Part shown: piece by piece, positions 1-7,979 of the stretch
How the letters are laid out: every line of letters starts with the position of its first letter
How positions within the stretch are numbered: position 1 is the stretch's first letter
Assembly (NCBI GenBank): GCA_002309885.1
Contig: DBYP01000010.1
Span: forward strand, 5,028-57,483
Origin: Verrucomicrobia bacterium UBA1183
GTDB lineage: Bacteria; Verrucomicrobiota; Verrucomicrobiia; Opitutales; UBA9783
Length of the DNA: 52,456 bases
Direction: 5' to 3'
Notes under the pieces: generated by a model
Told to the model about the DNA's origin: nothing
The model's input: the letters and a program-made list of their open reading frames with translations, nothing else
Database searches by the model: none
Translations under genes and position numbers: made by a program

Positions 1-2
1 CA

Positions 3-97
3 ATTAGGCACTCTACGGCACAGAACCAATTGACTACCGCTGCTACCTTCCGGTCCTGACGGGGTTCACAATTCTTTCTTGCATAGAACCCAATTGC
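3..97 (-). ncRNA. ffs: Signal recognition particle RNA, small bacterial (4.5S-like) type
   Basis: Read on the minus strand, the stretch around positions 36-70 gives the conserved SRP RNA apical domain: GUCAGGACCGGAAGGUAGCAGC, in which the GGAAG tetraloop region and the AGCAGC internal loop bind Ffh. Flanking arms (GGGTTCTATGC near 91-81 and GTAGAGTGCC near 17-8) can pair with G-U pairs to form the long stem. The RNA partners with Ffh to target membrane proteins co-translationally. Ends are estimated from the pairing, and the 3' end may run past the window edge. The apical motif makes the identity strong; only the boundaries are uncertain. Confidence 0.85.
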
Positions 98-201
98 GAA
101 GGTTATGATGGCACAAAAAAGGTGTTTTTGTCAAGAACGATAGATGTAAATTTGGCTTGATTCAAATTTAATTTTATTGGACAATGCCGAGGTTGTGTAT
201 C

Positions 202-1389
202 ATGTCGGATAATTTTTCATATACAATTACAGCGCAAAAAGGAGATGAGCGTGCGCATTGTGCTGTTATCAAGACGCCGCACGGGTGTATAGAAACGCCC
301 AATTTTATCTTCTGTGCGACGCATGGTGCTATAAAGGGGTTGGCGATGGAACAATTGATCGCAACGGGAGCGCAATTTGTTTTGGGCAATACGTACCATT
401 TGTGGTTACAACCTGGTCCGGATGTTGTGGAAAAACACGGAGGATTGCAACGTTTTACCGGTTGGAATCGACCTATGCTCACGGATTCCGGAGGATTTCA
501 AATTTTTAGTTTGGGTTATGGTGGTGTTGTGGATGAAATTAAGGGGAAAAAGGATCGATCCGCGCGTCCCAAATCTTTGTTAAAAATTACGGAGGAGGGT
601 GCATTTTTTCGTTCGTATCTAGATGGTAGTCTGTGTTTTCTGAGTCCAGAACGTTCCATTCAAATTCAACAGAAGCTCGGAGCTGACTTCATTTTACCTT
701 TGGATGAATGTACGCCATTTCATATGAAAAAAGATGCCACCGCTGCATCCATGCAACGAAGCCACCGCTGGGAATTTCGAAGCCTACAGCAGTTTTATAA
801 TAATTTTAATGACCGACAGCGGATGTATGGCATTGTTCAAGGCGGCGTTTATGAGGATCTGCGTCGCGAAAGTATCGATTTCGTCAATCAGCAGCCATTT
901 TTTGCTCAAGCCATCGGAGGTAGTTTGGGTGGCGACAAACAACAAATGTACGAAGTAGTTGATTTTACGATGCGCTATTTGTCGAAGAACCGCCCAACCC
1001 ATTTGTTGGGAATTGGTGGTTTGCGTGACATTTTAGAAGGGGTACAGTCCGGTGTGGATACGTTTGATTGCGTCCATCCCACTCGTATAGCGCGCCATGG
1101 ATGCGCCCTTATTGCAAAACCTGAAACGGATTTTGCGAAGGAACATATCAATCTGAAGAATGGTATTTATAAAGAAGACCTGAATCCCATAGATACCGAA
1201 TGCGATTGTTATACCTGCCGAAATTTTTCGCGATCCTATCTGCATCACCTTTTTAAAGCCAAAGAAAGTACCGGTGGTTTACTACTTACCATCCACAATG
1301 CACGCTTTATGGTTCGTTGGATGGAGAAAATTCGTAATGCCATCCAAACAGGTACATGGGCTGAATTTTATAAAGCGCATTGTTGCTAG
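202..1389 (+). CDS. tgt: Queuine/preQ1 tRNA-guanine transglycosylase
   Basis: Exchanges guanine 34 for preQ1 in the wobble position of tRNAs with GUN anticodons, a step of queuosine synthesis in the cytoplasm. The protein is 395 residues, near the usual family length. DSGGFQIFSL holds the first catalytic Asp (about residue 95); GVDTFDCVHPTR holds the nucleophilic Asp. The zinc site CDCYTC plus a His in IHNARF follows near the C-terminus. The motif after the nucleophile reads HPTRIARHG, a variant of the common (L/M)PTRNxRNG. I start at the ATG at 202 because GAGG sits about ten bases before it; an in-frame ATG at 184 has no ribosome site. Followed within three bases by a dispersed repeat. Confidence 0.95.
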   Translation: MSDNFSYTITAQKGDERAHCAVIKTPHGCIETPNFIFCATHGAIKGLAMEQLIATGAQFVLGNTYHLWLQPGPDVVEKHGGLQRFTGWNRPMLTDSGGFQIFSLGYGGVVDEIKGKKDRSARPKSLLKITEEGAFFRSYLDGSLCFLSPERSIQIQQKLGADFILPLDECTPFHMKKDATAASMQRSHRWEFRSLQQFYNNFNDRQRMYGIVQGGVYEDLRRESIDFVNQQPFFAQAIGGSLGGDKQQMYEVVDFTMRYLSKNRPTHLLGIGGLRDILEGVQSGVDTFDCVHPTRIARHGCALIAKPETDFAKEHINLKNGIYKEDLNPIDTECDCYTCRNFSRSYLHHLFKAKESTGGLLLTIHNARFMVRWMEKIRNAIQTGTWAEFYKAHCC

Positions 1390-1391
1390 AA

Positions 1392-1600
1392 GGGGGCTAC
1401 GCAAGCCAAAATGTTGCAATTTTGAAGGATTTTTTGTCTCCCTCAAACCTCCTTAAAGCAATGCAGTGACCCTGCATTCCAGTCATTTTGCAACATCGCT
1501 GCAAAATGAGAAAAAGTTTTTGAAGGTTCAAGGGAAACTTTTTTCAAAAAGTTCCCTTATGACTTATTTTCTTATAATATCCCCTGCAGACGTACTTTAG
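1392..1600 (-). repeat. Dispersed hairpin element, copy 1 (near full length)
   Basis: Reverse-oriented copy lying between the convergent tgt and rpmG. It begins three bases after the tgt stop with a degenerate end (GGGGCTACGCAAG) and closes with CAGACGTACTTTAG at 1587-1600, matching the terminal motif GTAGACAYNCTCTAG of other copies. The inner stems are GCAACA/TGCTGC-like near 1490 and AAGGGAAACTTTT/AAAAAGTTCCCTT near 1528-1557. The GAGGGATTTTTT stem is damaged here. Confidence 0.85.
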
Positions 1601-1637
1601 CCAAAAAACAATAAAATTGTGACAAAAAACAATCCAA

Positions 1638-1657
1638 AGCAAACATCTTTGTTTGCT
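1638..1657 (-). terminator. Possible intrinsic terminator of rpmG
   Basis: On the minus strand, AGCAAAC and GTTTGCT form a 7-bp stem about 25 bases past the rpmG stop, followed by TTTGG and then a run of T. The stem is weak and the T run is interrupted, so the call is tentative. Repeat copy 1 lies just beyond and could do the same job. Confidence 0.4.
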
Positions 1658-1680
1658 CGGAAAACGAAAAATTAAGTCTA

Positions 1681-1851
1681 TTATCCCTTAATTTCGCGAT
1701 GAAGGGTGCGGCGCTTCAAGAAATGATTATACTTCATTTTTTCGACTTTTTCGGTCTGAAGCTTTTTATTGCGCGTTGTCATATAACGGGAAGCTGGCTT
1801 GCCTTCTTTGCGAGCCTCTGTACATTCAATAATCACATGTTCTCTTGGCAT
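1681..1851 (-). CDS. rpmG: Ribosomal protein L33
   Basis: A 56-residue protein of the large ribosomal subunit. The minus strand encodes MPREHVIIECTEARKEGKPA, then SRYMTTRNKK, and ends FLKRRTLHREIKG. The TTRNK and FLKRRTLHRE segments are typical of L33. Only one cysteine is present, so the paired CxxC zinc knuckles of the zinc-binding L33 form are absent: this is the zinc-independent type. It is divergent from dnaN, with 193 bases between the two start codons holding both promoters. It ends toward tgt, with a repeat element between. Confidence 0.93.
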   Translation of the reverse strand: MPREHVIIECTEARKEGKPASRYMTTRNKKLQTEKVEKMKYNHFLKRRTLHREIKG

Positions 1852-2044
1852 AAATTATCTATGGTTTATGTTCTTAAGCTAAATAGTTTTCGGTATATAT
1901 CAAGGTAAAAAATGAAGTTTGTGAAGGCTTGGGGTGAAAGCTGTCATGTTTGTGTTACTCTTCAATGTCAAATATGTAAAATAACCCAAAAAAACGGTAG
2001 ACAAAACATCTAAAATGCATTAACTTGTTTTAAAGGCAATAAAC

Positions 2045-3187
2045 ATGAAAATACGGATCGCAAAAAACGTTTTTGTAAATGGTTTGCAACAGGTTCTGAA
2101 TGTAGTTGGAACGCGAACCTCACTTCCCATTTTAAGCAATGTTCTGTTGGATGCTCACAATGATTTATTAGAGCTTACGACAACGAATTTGGATTTGGGA
2201 ATCCGTTGCTCGGTAAAAGCTTCCGTGTTGGAAGCCGGAAAAATCGCTTTGCCGGCGCGCAAATTGGCATCCATCATTAAGGCCTTGCCGGAATCGGAAA
2301 TTGAGGTCGATTGCCACCAAAATCAAGCGAAAATTACTTGTGGACGTTCGAAATTCCGCATCATGGGTATGGACAGTGCCGAATTTCCGGTTCTGCCGAT
2401 GTTTGCACAAGAACAATCCTTTTCTTTGGAGCAGCAGCAGCTTCTATCGATGTTGCGCCACGTTTCCTTTGCTCAATCGGAAGATGAAAATCGCTATCTG
2501 TTAAACGGTGTTTATTTTGCCTTTAAAAATGAAGATACCGCAACGCAATTGCATTTGGTTGCAACCGATGGTCGGCGTTTGAGCGTAATCCAGAAAGATA
2601 TTGAGGCTTCCTCAGCGTTGAATAATGTTGACTTCATTCTTCCAGCGAAAACCGTTTTGGAATTGGAACGTTTATTGCAACAGAAAGCGCCGATAAAGGT
2701 GTTTTTCAATGAAAAGCAGGTTGCGTTTGAATTGAGTTTGGAAGATAGTGCCAAGGAAAATGGCTTGGAACAGACGATCTATTTGGTTTCCAAGAAAGTC
2801 GAGGGACGTTTCCCCAATTATCAGCAGGTTATTCCGCAGTCGGTAGAACATCATGTAAAATTGGAACGCGCGTTGCTATTGGAATGTATCCAGCGTGCGT
2901 CCTTGGTTGCCAGCCTGGACAATAATACCGTCAAATTGAATTTTGCCGAAAATACGCTCGAAATTTCTGCGTCCAGCTCAGAATTTGGAGAAGCGCAGGA
3001 ATCGATGGCGATCGAATATGCCGATAATCCGGTTACGATAGCATTCAATCCAAGGTTCTTGATGGATCCATTGAAGGCGTTGCAGGACGACGATATATTC
3101 TTCGAATTCAAGGACGAATTGAGCCCCGGCGTTATCAAGACGAACGATCGGTTCTTGTGCGTCGTTATGCCTTTGCGTCTGCAATAA
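2045..3187 (+). CDS. dnaN: DNA polymerase III sliding clamp (beta subunit)
   Basis: Forms the ring-shaped processivity clamp of the replicative polymerase. At 380 residues it has the usual length for three clamp domains. Recognisable segments are RTSLPILSNVLLDA near residue 25, LVATDGRRLSV in the middle domain, and the C-terminal PLRLQ, close to the family's conserved PMRL ending. The start follows AAAGGC by six bases. It is not next to dnaA, which lies 13 kb away on the opposite strand. It leads directly (nine bases) into the lolC-type gene, so replication and envelope genes share a transcript here. Confidence 0.96.
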   Translation: MKIRIAKNVFVNGLQQVLNVVGTRTSLPILSNVLLDAHNDLLELTTTNLDLGIRCSVKASVLEAGKIALPARKLASIIKALPESEIEVDCHQNQAKITCGRSKFRIMGMDSAEFPVLPMFAQEQSFSLEQQQLLSMLRHVSFAQSEDENRYLLNGVYFAFKNEDTATQLHLVATDGRRLSVIQKDIEASSALNNVDFILPAKTVLELERLLQQKAPIKVFFNEKQVAFELSLEDSAKENGLEQTIYLVSKKVEGRFPNYQQVIPQSVEHHVKLERALLLECIQRASLVASLDNNTVKLNFAENTLEISASSSEFGEAQESMAIEYADNPVTIAFNPRFLMDPLKALQDDDIFFEFKDELSPGVIKTNDRFLCVVMPLRLQ

Positions 3188-3196
3188 TTTTGTCCC

Positions 3197-4414
3197 ATGC
3201 ACTTTTGGATTTGGAAGTTAGCTCTCCGGTATCTGTTCCCCAAACACCGTAGAGGGACTTTCTTCACTTGGACATCTATCGTCGGTATTGCGGCCGGTGT
3301 GATGATCCTTTGCGTCGTTTTGAGCATCATGAATGGTTTTGATGAAAATATCGAAACCAAGCTGGTTCAGATCAACGGAAAGGTGAAAATTCTCTCACAG
3401 AAACCAATCCGAAATTATACGGAATGGATGCAGCGTTTACGATTACAGGCGCATATACTGGGCGTTTCGCCATTTGTTCAAGGGGTTGCCTTAGTGCAGA
3501 AAGAAGGTCGAGTTATTTTCCCGAAATGTTTTGGCTTTGACAAGAAGACTGTAGGCGAGGTTTTGCCTTTTTCAAAATTTATCTTAAGCGATAATGGAAC
3601 CTATGGTGCCTTTATTCCCAAAACTGTTGCACGAGAATTGGGATTAGCCACCGGTGATACCTTCGATTTGTATTCGCCTTTAGCTTTGGAATCGATAAAG
3701 AATGAAGTGATGATTTTACCTCAGGAAATTCCGGTTGCCGGTTATTTTAAAACCGATTGGGCTGAAATCGATCGCGACACGATATTTTTCCCAATGGAAT
3801 TGCTCCAAGAAGCTTACGGAATGGAAGATATGGTGCATGGGTTTAGCCTAAATGTTGATGATCGATACTTACGTTCCGTTTGCGAGGATTTGAATGCTTG
3901 GCTTCCTTCCAACATGCACGCTTACACGTGGTATGAGCTCAATGAGGACTTTTTGCATGTATTGAAGATGGAAAAGGCGATGTCGTTTTTTGTTCTGCTT
4001 TTTATCGTTTTAGTTGCAGCAATCACCATTAGTAGCGGGCTCATGACGTCCGTGGTACGCAAGCAGCGCGAAATTTCTTTATTCCTCCACTGGGGTGCTT
4101 CACGGTTACAAATCGTACGCTTGTTCTGCTTCCAAAGCCTGATTTTAAGCATGTTAGGAATTGTGTTGGGGTTAACAACTGCGAGTATGGTCTTACATTT
4201 CCGGAATGCCATTGTTCAATTCCTTACCGGTTGGTTTCTACCCAAAGATGCACTTTGGAATTTCTATAATTTCGAACAACTGCCTGCTGTTTGGTGCTGG
4301 AAAGATATCGCGTTGATACTTGCATTCTCTTTAATCATAACCTTACTTGCGAGCTTACTTCCTGCTTGGAAGGCCACACGAACCTCTATCATAAAAGGAT
4401 TGCGTCGTGAATAA
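3197..4414 (+). CDS. lolC: Lipoprotein-releasing ABC permease, LolC/LolE family
   Basis: Inner-membrane permease that, with LolD, hands lipoproteins from the inner membrane to the periplasmic carrier LolA. 405 residues. One membrane segment lies near residues 22-45, followed by a periplasmic domain, then three segments near 262-285, 306-335 and 372-394 that form the FtsX-type C-terminal domain. N-terminal ALRYLFPKHRRGTFFTWTS is typical of LolC/E. Only one permease gene is present, as in organisms with a LolF-like homodimer, so whether it is C, E or F cannot be told. It overlaps lolD by eight bases, which implies translational coupling. Confidence 0.88.
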   Translation: MHFWIWKLALRYLFPKHRRGTFFTWTSIVGIAAGVMILCVVLSIMNGFDENIETKLVQINGKVKILSQKPIRNYTEWMQRLRLQAHILGVSPFVQGVALVQKEGRVIFPKCFGFDKKTVGEVLPFSKFILSDNGTYGAFIPKTVARELGLATGDTFDLYSPLALESIKNEVMILPQEIPVAGYFKTDWAEIDRDTIFFPMELLQEAYGMEDMVHGFSLNVDDRYLRSVCEDLNAWLPSNMHAYTWYELNEDFLHVLKMEKAMSFFVLLFIVLVAAITISSGLMTSVVRKQREISLFLHWGASRLQIVRLFCFQSLILSMLGIVLGLTTASMVLHFRNAIVQFLTGWFLPKDALWNFYNFEQLPAVWCWKDIALILAFSLIITLLASLLPAWKATRTSIIKGLRRE

Positions 4415-5072
4415 GTTATTAGAAGTTCGTAATCTGACCAAATCTTTTGCGCAACCTTTGGGGGCATCGCATATGCTTTGGCAAAATGTAAATTTTGCAT
4501 TAGGATATGGAGAGAACATGTCGATTTGTGGCGAATCTGGATCGGGAAAATCTACGCTATTGTTTGCGTTAGGACGGTTGGAAGACGTACAATCCGGGAA
4601 AATCTTTTTTGAAGGTAAAGAGGTTACTGACGAAAAATCGTCTAACATAAAGGGAATTCGCTATATTTTCCAACACTATCAGCTCGTAAATGAGCTGGAT
4701 GTTTATGAAAATATTGTGTTGCCGTGCTACATGCAACGATGCCCGGTGGATGCAAAACTGCTAAAATTATTGCTAGAAACGCTGAAATTGGAATCGCTGC
4801 AACATCGCATGCCAGCCTATTTATCGGGCGGAGAACGGCAACGTATTGCTATTGCGCGTGCTTTGATAACTCAACCCAAGTTGTTGCTTGCGGATGAACC
4901 TACAGGAAGTTTAGACGAAGATTCTGGACGTCAGGTCATGGATTTATTGTTTTATGTTTGCAAAACCCTGGGAACAAGTTTTATCTTGGTGACACATAAC
5001 ATTTCTTTTGCCAAAGAAACAAATCATGTTTTTTATTTAAAGCAAGGGACTTTATTGAATGAAGAAGGTTAA
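4407..5072 (+). CDS. lolD: Lipoprotein-releasing system ATPase LolD
   Basis: ATP-binding subunit for the preceding permease. 221 residues, the normal size. It shows Walker A GESGSGKST (about residues 42-50), signature LSGGERQR (about 138), Walker B LLLADEPTG (about 160) and the switch His in VTHN. The N-terminal LEVRNLTKSF is standard for the family. It overlaps the permease upstream by eight bases and the oxidoreductase downstream by 14. Confidence 0.93.
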   Translation: MNKLLEVRNLTKSFAQPLGASHMLWQNVNFALGYGENMSICGESGSGKSTLLFALGRLEDVQSGKIFFEGKEVTDEKSSNIKGIRYIFQHYQLVNELDVYENIVLPCYMQRCPVDAKLLKLLLETLKLESLQHRMPAYLSGGERQRIAIARALITQPKLLLADEPTGSLDEDSGRQVMDLLFYVCKTLGTSFILVTHNISFAKETNHVFYLKQGTLLNEEG

Positions 5073-5988
5073 TTGCGGTGTTGTTGGCGTAGGATATCTG
5101 GGGGCGCATCATGCCCGTATTTATTCCGAAATGAACCAAGTAAATTTGGTGGGGATTTACGATTTAAATCCCAAACGAGCGCAGGAGGTTGCTGACTTAT
5201 ACCATTGTCCCGTTTTCGACTCGGTTGAAGCGTTGGCGCAGCAATGCGATGCTTTAAGTGTGGTTACACCGACGACCGTGCATGCAGCTACAGCGATTCC
5301 TTTATTGCAAATGGGCCGCCACCTCTTGGTTGAAAAACCGCTCTGTGTGAGTTTAGAAGAGGCTGAAGCGATGTTGCATACAGCGGAAGAACATAAGTGT
5401 TACTTGCAAGTAGGGCATATCGAACATTACAATCCGGTAAACAGTTTTTTGGAAACGCATGTACAAGATCCGAAATATATTACAGCGGATCGTTTAGCTC
5501 CTTTTAGCCCACGTGGTGCCGATGTAGGGGTTGTTTTGGATTTGATGATTCACGATTTGGGAATTGTTTTACAATTAGTACGGTCTCCGATAGAACGAAT
5601 TGAGGCGATTGGCGTGAATGTAGTTTCTAAAACGGAAGATATTGCCAATGCCCGCATCTATTTTGCTAATGGCTGTATCGCTAATTTTAATACATCGCGT
5701 GTTAGCTTGAAGAAATCGCGTGAAATTCGCGTTTTCCAGCCCAATCGCTATCTCTCACTGGATTTCATGGAACAAAAGGGGCATGTCCTCTACAAGTCCA
5801 ACGGCGAAATTTGTAAGGAAGAAATTCCCATACATAAGGAGGAGCCGCTGCGGGTTGAATTGAATTCTTTTGTGGATTGCATCCTACAGTCGCATCAACC
5901 GAAAGTGAATGGAGAGGTTGCAAAATCTGCACTGGCAGTTGCTTTGGAAATTACGCATCTGATTCAAAAAAATACGTTATCTTCTTAA
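5059..5988 (+). CDS. Gfo/Idh/MocA-family NAD-dependent sugar(-nucleotide) oxidoreductase, GnnA-like
   Basis: 309 residues. The Rossmann NAD-binding motif GVGYLG lies near residue 10. EKP lies near 92-94 and supplies the family's catalytic Lys. HIEHYNP follows, and LDLMIHDLGI near 160-170 gives the Asp-His pair common in sugar-nucleotide members. It overlaps lolD by 14 bases and abuts lpxB with no gap. Family members beside lpx genes include GnnA, which oxidises the 3-hydroxyl of UDP-GlcNAc so that GnnB can make a diamino sugar for lipid A. No gnnB-like aminotransferase is in this window, so the exact substrate is inference. The family assignment is firm. Confidence 0.85.
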   Translation: MKKVNCGVVGVGYLGAHHARIYSEMNQVNLVGIYDLNPKRAQEVADLYHCPVFDSVEALAQQCDALSVVTPTTVHAATAIPLLQMGRHLLVEKPLCVSLEEAEAMLHTAEEHKCYLQVGHIEHYNPVNSFLETHVQDPKYITADRLAPFSPRGADVGVVLDLMIHDLGIVLQLVRSPIERIEAIGVNVVSKTEDIANARIYFANGCIANFNTSRVSLKKSREIRVFQPNRYLSLDFMEQKGHVLYKSNGEICKEEIPIHKEEPLRVELNSFVDCILQSHQPKVNGEVAKSALAVALEITHLIQKNTLSS

Positions 5989-7095
5989 ATGGTCGATTTG
6001 TTGATTATAGCTGGTGAACATTCGGGTGACAATCACGCCGCCCATTTGGTTCGTCAGCTGAAGGAACGCCATCCTCAGATGAACATTTGTGCGATCGGAG
6101 GCCCTGCGCTTAAGGCTGCTGGAGCGCAGTTGCTGTTCGATTTGACGCAACATGCCGTGGTGGGGTTGGTTGAAGCTTTAAAACATTATCCATTTTTCAA
6201 AGATTTACTAGACTGGATTGTCCAGTGGGTACGTATTTACAATCCTAAAGCTGTTTGTTTGGTCGACTTCCCAGGATTTAATCTGATGTTGGCGCAAAGA
6301 TTATACAGAGCGGGATTAAGTTTAAAGAGCGGTGGTACGGTCTGTATCTGCCAATATATTGCACCACAAATTTGGGCATGGAAAGCCAAGCGGCGTTTCG
6401 CAATCGCAAAATATGTCGATCATTTAGGTACGATATTCCCCTTCGAAAAAGCTTACTTTCGCGATGTGAATTTAGATGTACAGTTCGTGGGACATCCTCT
6501 GTTGGAAGAAAAGAATCCATTTCGCTATGATACACACGGACCGTTACTTTTATTGCCTGGAAGTCGTATTTCGGCGGTAAAGCGTGTGTATCCCATATTG
6601 GCGGGTGCATTTCGACAATTGAGGGCTTTGCATCCCGATTTGATTGCCATTATTCCGACACCCAATGAGGAAATTCATGATTATTTGAGAAAACATGCCG
6701 AAGAGGGTATCTTTTTATCTAAATTATCGGAAATCCGTAATGGTTTTTCGGGAGCACTTATGTCTTCCGGAACCGCTTCACTGCAAGTCGCTTTGGCAGG
6801 TATTCCTGGTGTTATCGCTTATCGCGCCAATCCAATTACGTTTACCGTTGGCAAACGGCTCGTAAAAGTTCCTTACCTTTCCATTGCGAATATCTTGCTG
6901 AATCGCCCGTTATATGCGGAATGTTTGCAGGATATTTCGGATCAAACATCTGTTGTTGCTTTGCAAGCCGAAGCCATCCTTTCTTCTCCGGAACTTTCGC
7001 GCCAGAAATTCCTCGAAGGTTCTCAGGAGCTTTACCATCTCCTATCCGCCCAACAAGTCTTTACGGCTGCCGATTGGCTCGAGCAGTATTGCTAA
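5989..7095 (+). CDS. lpxB: Lipid-A-disaccharide synthase
   Basis: Joins UDP-2,3-diacylglucosamine to lipid X, forming the disaccharide core of lipid A at the inner membrane. 368 residues, close to the usual 370-390. The N-terminus IIAGEHSGDNHAAHL is the LpxB signature. IAPQIWAWK, VGHPLLEE and LLLPGSRISAVKR also match conserved blocks, and SSGTASLQVALAG is the nucleotide-sugar donor loop. The ATG follows the upstream stop codon directly, so it is translationally coupled to the oxidoreductase. A clear terminator hairpin lies 27 bases after the stop. Confidence 0.95.
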   Translation: MVDLLIIAGEHSGDNHAAHLVRQLKERHPQMNICAIGGPALKAAGAQLLFDLTQHAVVGLVEALKHYPFFKDLLDWIVQWVRIYNPKAVCLVDFPGFNLMLAQRLYRAGLSLKSGGTVCICQYIAPQIWAWKAKRRFAIAKYVDHLGTIFPFEKAYFRDVNLDVQFVGHPLLEEKNPFRYDTHGPLLLLPGSRISAVKRVYPILAGAFRQLRALHPDLIAIIPTPNEEIHDYLRKHAEEGIFLSKLSEIRNGFSGALMSSGTASLQVALAGIPGVIAYRANPITFTVGKRLVKVPYLSIANILLNRPLYAECLQDISDQTSVVALQAEAILSSPELSRQKFLEGSQELYHLLSAQQVFTAADWLEQYC

Positions 7096-7122
7096 AAAAA
7101 CATCTCAATTCTGAAAATAAAT

Positions 7123-7155
7123 ACGCCTTGAATAACTCGAGGCGTTTTCGTTTTG
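7123..7155 (+). terminator. Intrinsic terminator after lpxB
   Basis: The arms ACGCCTTGA (7123-7131) and TCGAGGCGT (7137-7145) give a nine-pair stem with one G-T pair and a five-base loop. TTTTCGTTTT follows. It ends the dnaN-lol-lpxB transcript. Confidence 0.85.
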
Positions 7156-7164
7156 CTTAACAAA

Positions 7165-7200
7165 AAACCAGCGAGAGAAGAATTTCCTCTTCTCTCGCTG
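7165..7200 (-). terminator. Intrinsic terminator after the pilin gene
   Basis: The arms CAGCGAGAGAAGA (7169-7181) and TCTTCTCTCGCTG (7188-7200) form a perfect 13-bp stem with a six-base loop. On the minus strand it is followed by GGTTTTTTG. It sits 12 bases past the stop of the minus-strand pilin gene. Confidence 0.88.
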
Positions 7201-7211
7201 AAATATCGTAA

Positions 7212-7667
7212 TTACAGAACCAGTTTTACGTATCTGCAATTGGCCATGATTTCAATACCGTTCGTATCCTCATATAGTATACCTACTGTACCGTTAGCTT
7301 CAGAGTTTGACGTATCATTCGCATTCAGAGTTGTATCATCGTGAGCTGCTTTGAATTGGCCGTAATTTTCATCGGCAACTTGGTTTATAATACTCGTATA
7401 TCCTGCATTGCATCCACCACCACAACCCTGTTTAGCATTCCATTCAACAATATTGGCTACAGTAACCTGAGTAACTCCGTTTTCCAACATGTACTGCTGG
7501 GCGGCTCCCCACATTTGACGCAAATTATTACGGATAGAAGTTTCTACCGCTTTCCATCGAGCACGTTGGAAGGCAGGTACGGCGAGTGACGCCAAAATAC
7601 CGATGATCGTTACGACGATCATAATTTCAACAAGTGTAAAACCAAAAGTTCTTTTATTACGTTTCAT
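7212..7667 (-). CDS. Type IV pilin / pseudopilin-like protein
   Basis: 151 residues. The short basic leader MKRNKRTFG is followed by the prepilin-peptidase site G|FTLVEIMIVV with Glu at +5, then a hydrophobic helix to about residue 30: the class III signal of type IV pilins and type II secretion pseudopilins. Three of the mature protein's cysteines are at CGGGC and near the C-terminus (NCRYVKLVL), which could close a disulfide loop. It stands alone with its own terminator. The pilM-to-secretin cluster 10 kb downstream probably works with it. Whether it is the major pilin or a minor or secretion pseudopilin cannot be told. Confidence 0.88.
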   Translation of the reverse strand: MKRNKRTFGFTLVEIMIVVTIIGILASLAVPAFQRARWKAVETSIRNNLRQMWGAAQQYMLENGVTQVTVANIVEWNAKQGCGGGCNAGYTSIINQVADENYGQFKAAHDDTTLNANDTSNSEANGTVGILYEDTNGIEIMANCRYVKLVL

Positions 7668-7979
7668 GGTTCTATTCTATAATATCACAAAAAAAATAGC
7701 AATAAGTTTTTTTAGATGGAAAAATGTCATGCTAAAGTTCGATAAATGCTGACTTTGTGAATATAAACCATGTTATTCTGAAAAATATTTTTTAAAGGAA
7801 AATTTAAGATTTTATCAAAGTTTTCCAGTTTTTCTAAGGTGCAAACCGCATGGAACTGTATTTTATGTGAGGAAGGAAGTGGTTTAGAAACCGTATATTT
7901 TCAGTATTTCTAGGCGCCATTAAAGCGATATAAAAAACTTGCCTTAACGGTGGTTCTGTTGGATAGTTTAGAGGAAAAT
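7668..7979. other. Divergent intergenic region, pilin / rsmB
   Basis: A 312-base AT-rich gap between two divergent genes. TATTAT lies 13 bases before the pilin ATG on the minus strand as a possible -10 box, but I see no convincing -35. GAGG at 7970-7973 is the rsmB ribosome site. No ORF, RNA gene or copy of the dispersed repeat is visible. Confidence 0.5.

Noticed and set aside
1..110. tmRNA or RNase P RNA at the window start
   Set aside because: The highly conserved apical loop matches SRP RNA, and no tmRNA tag or RNase P core is present.
2851..3360. 169-residue minus-strand ORF opposite dnaN and lolC
   Set aside because: A shadow of two well-supported plus-strand genes; its protein has no recognisable pattern. 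The same applies to the long reverse-strand ORFs opposite the PpiD-like gene (47164-47847) and yajC.
7668..7979. Small RNA or riboswitch upstream of rsmB
   Set aside because: Only short, weak pairings are visible and no known riboswitch core motif.
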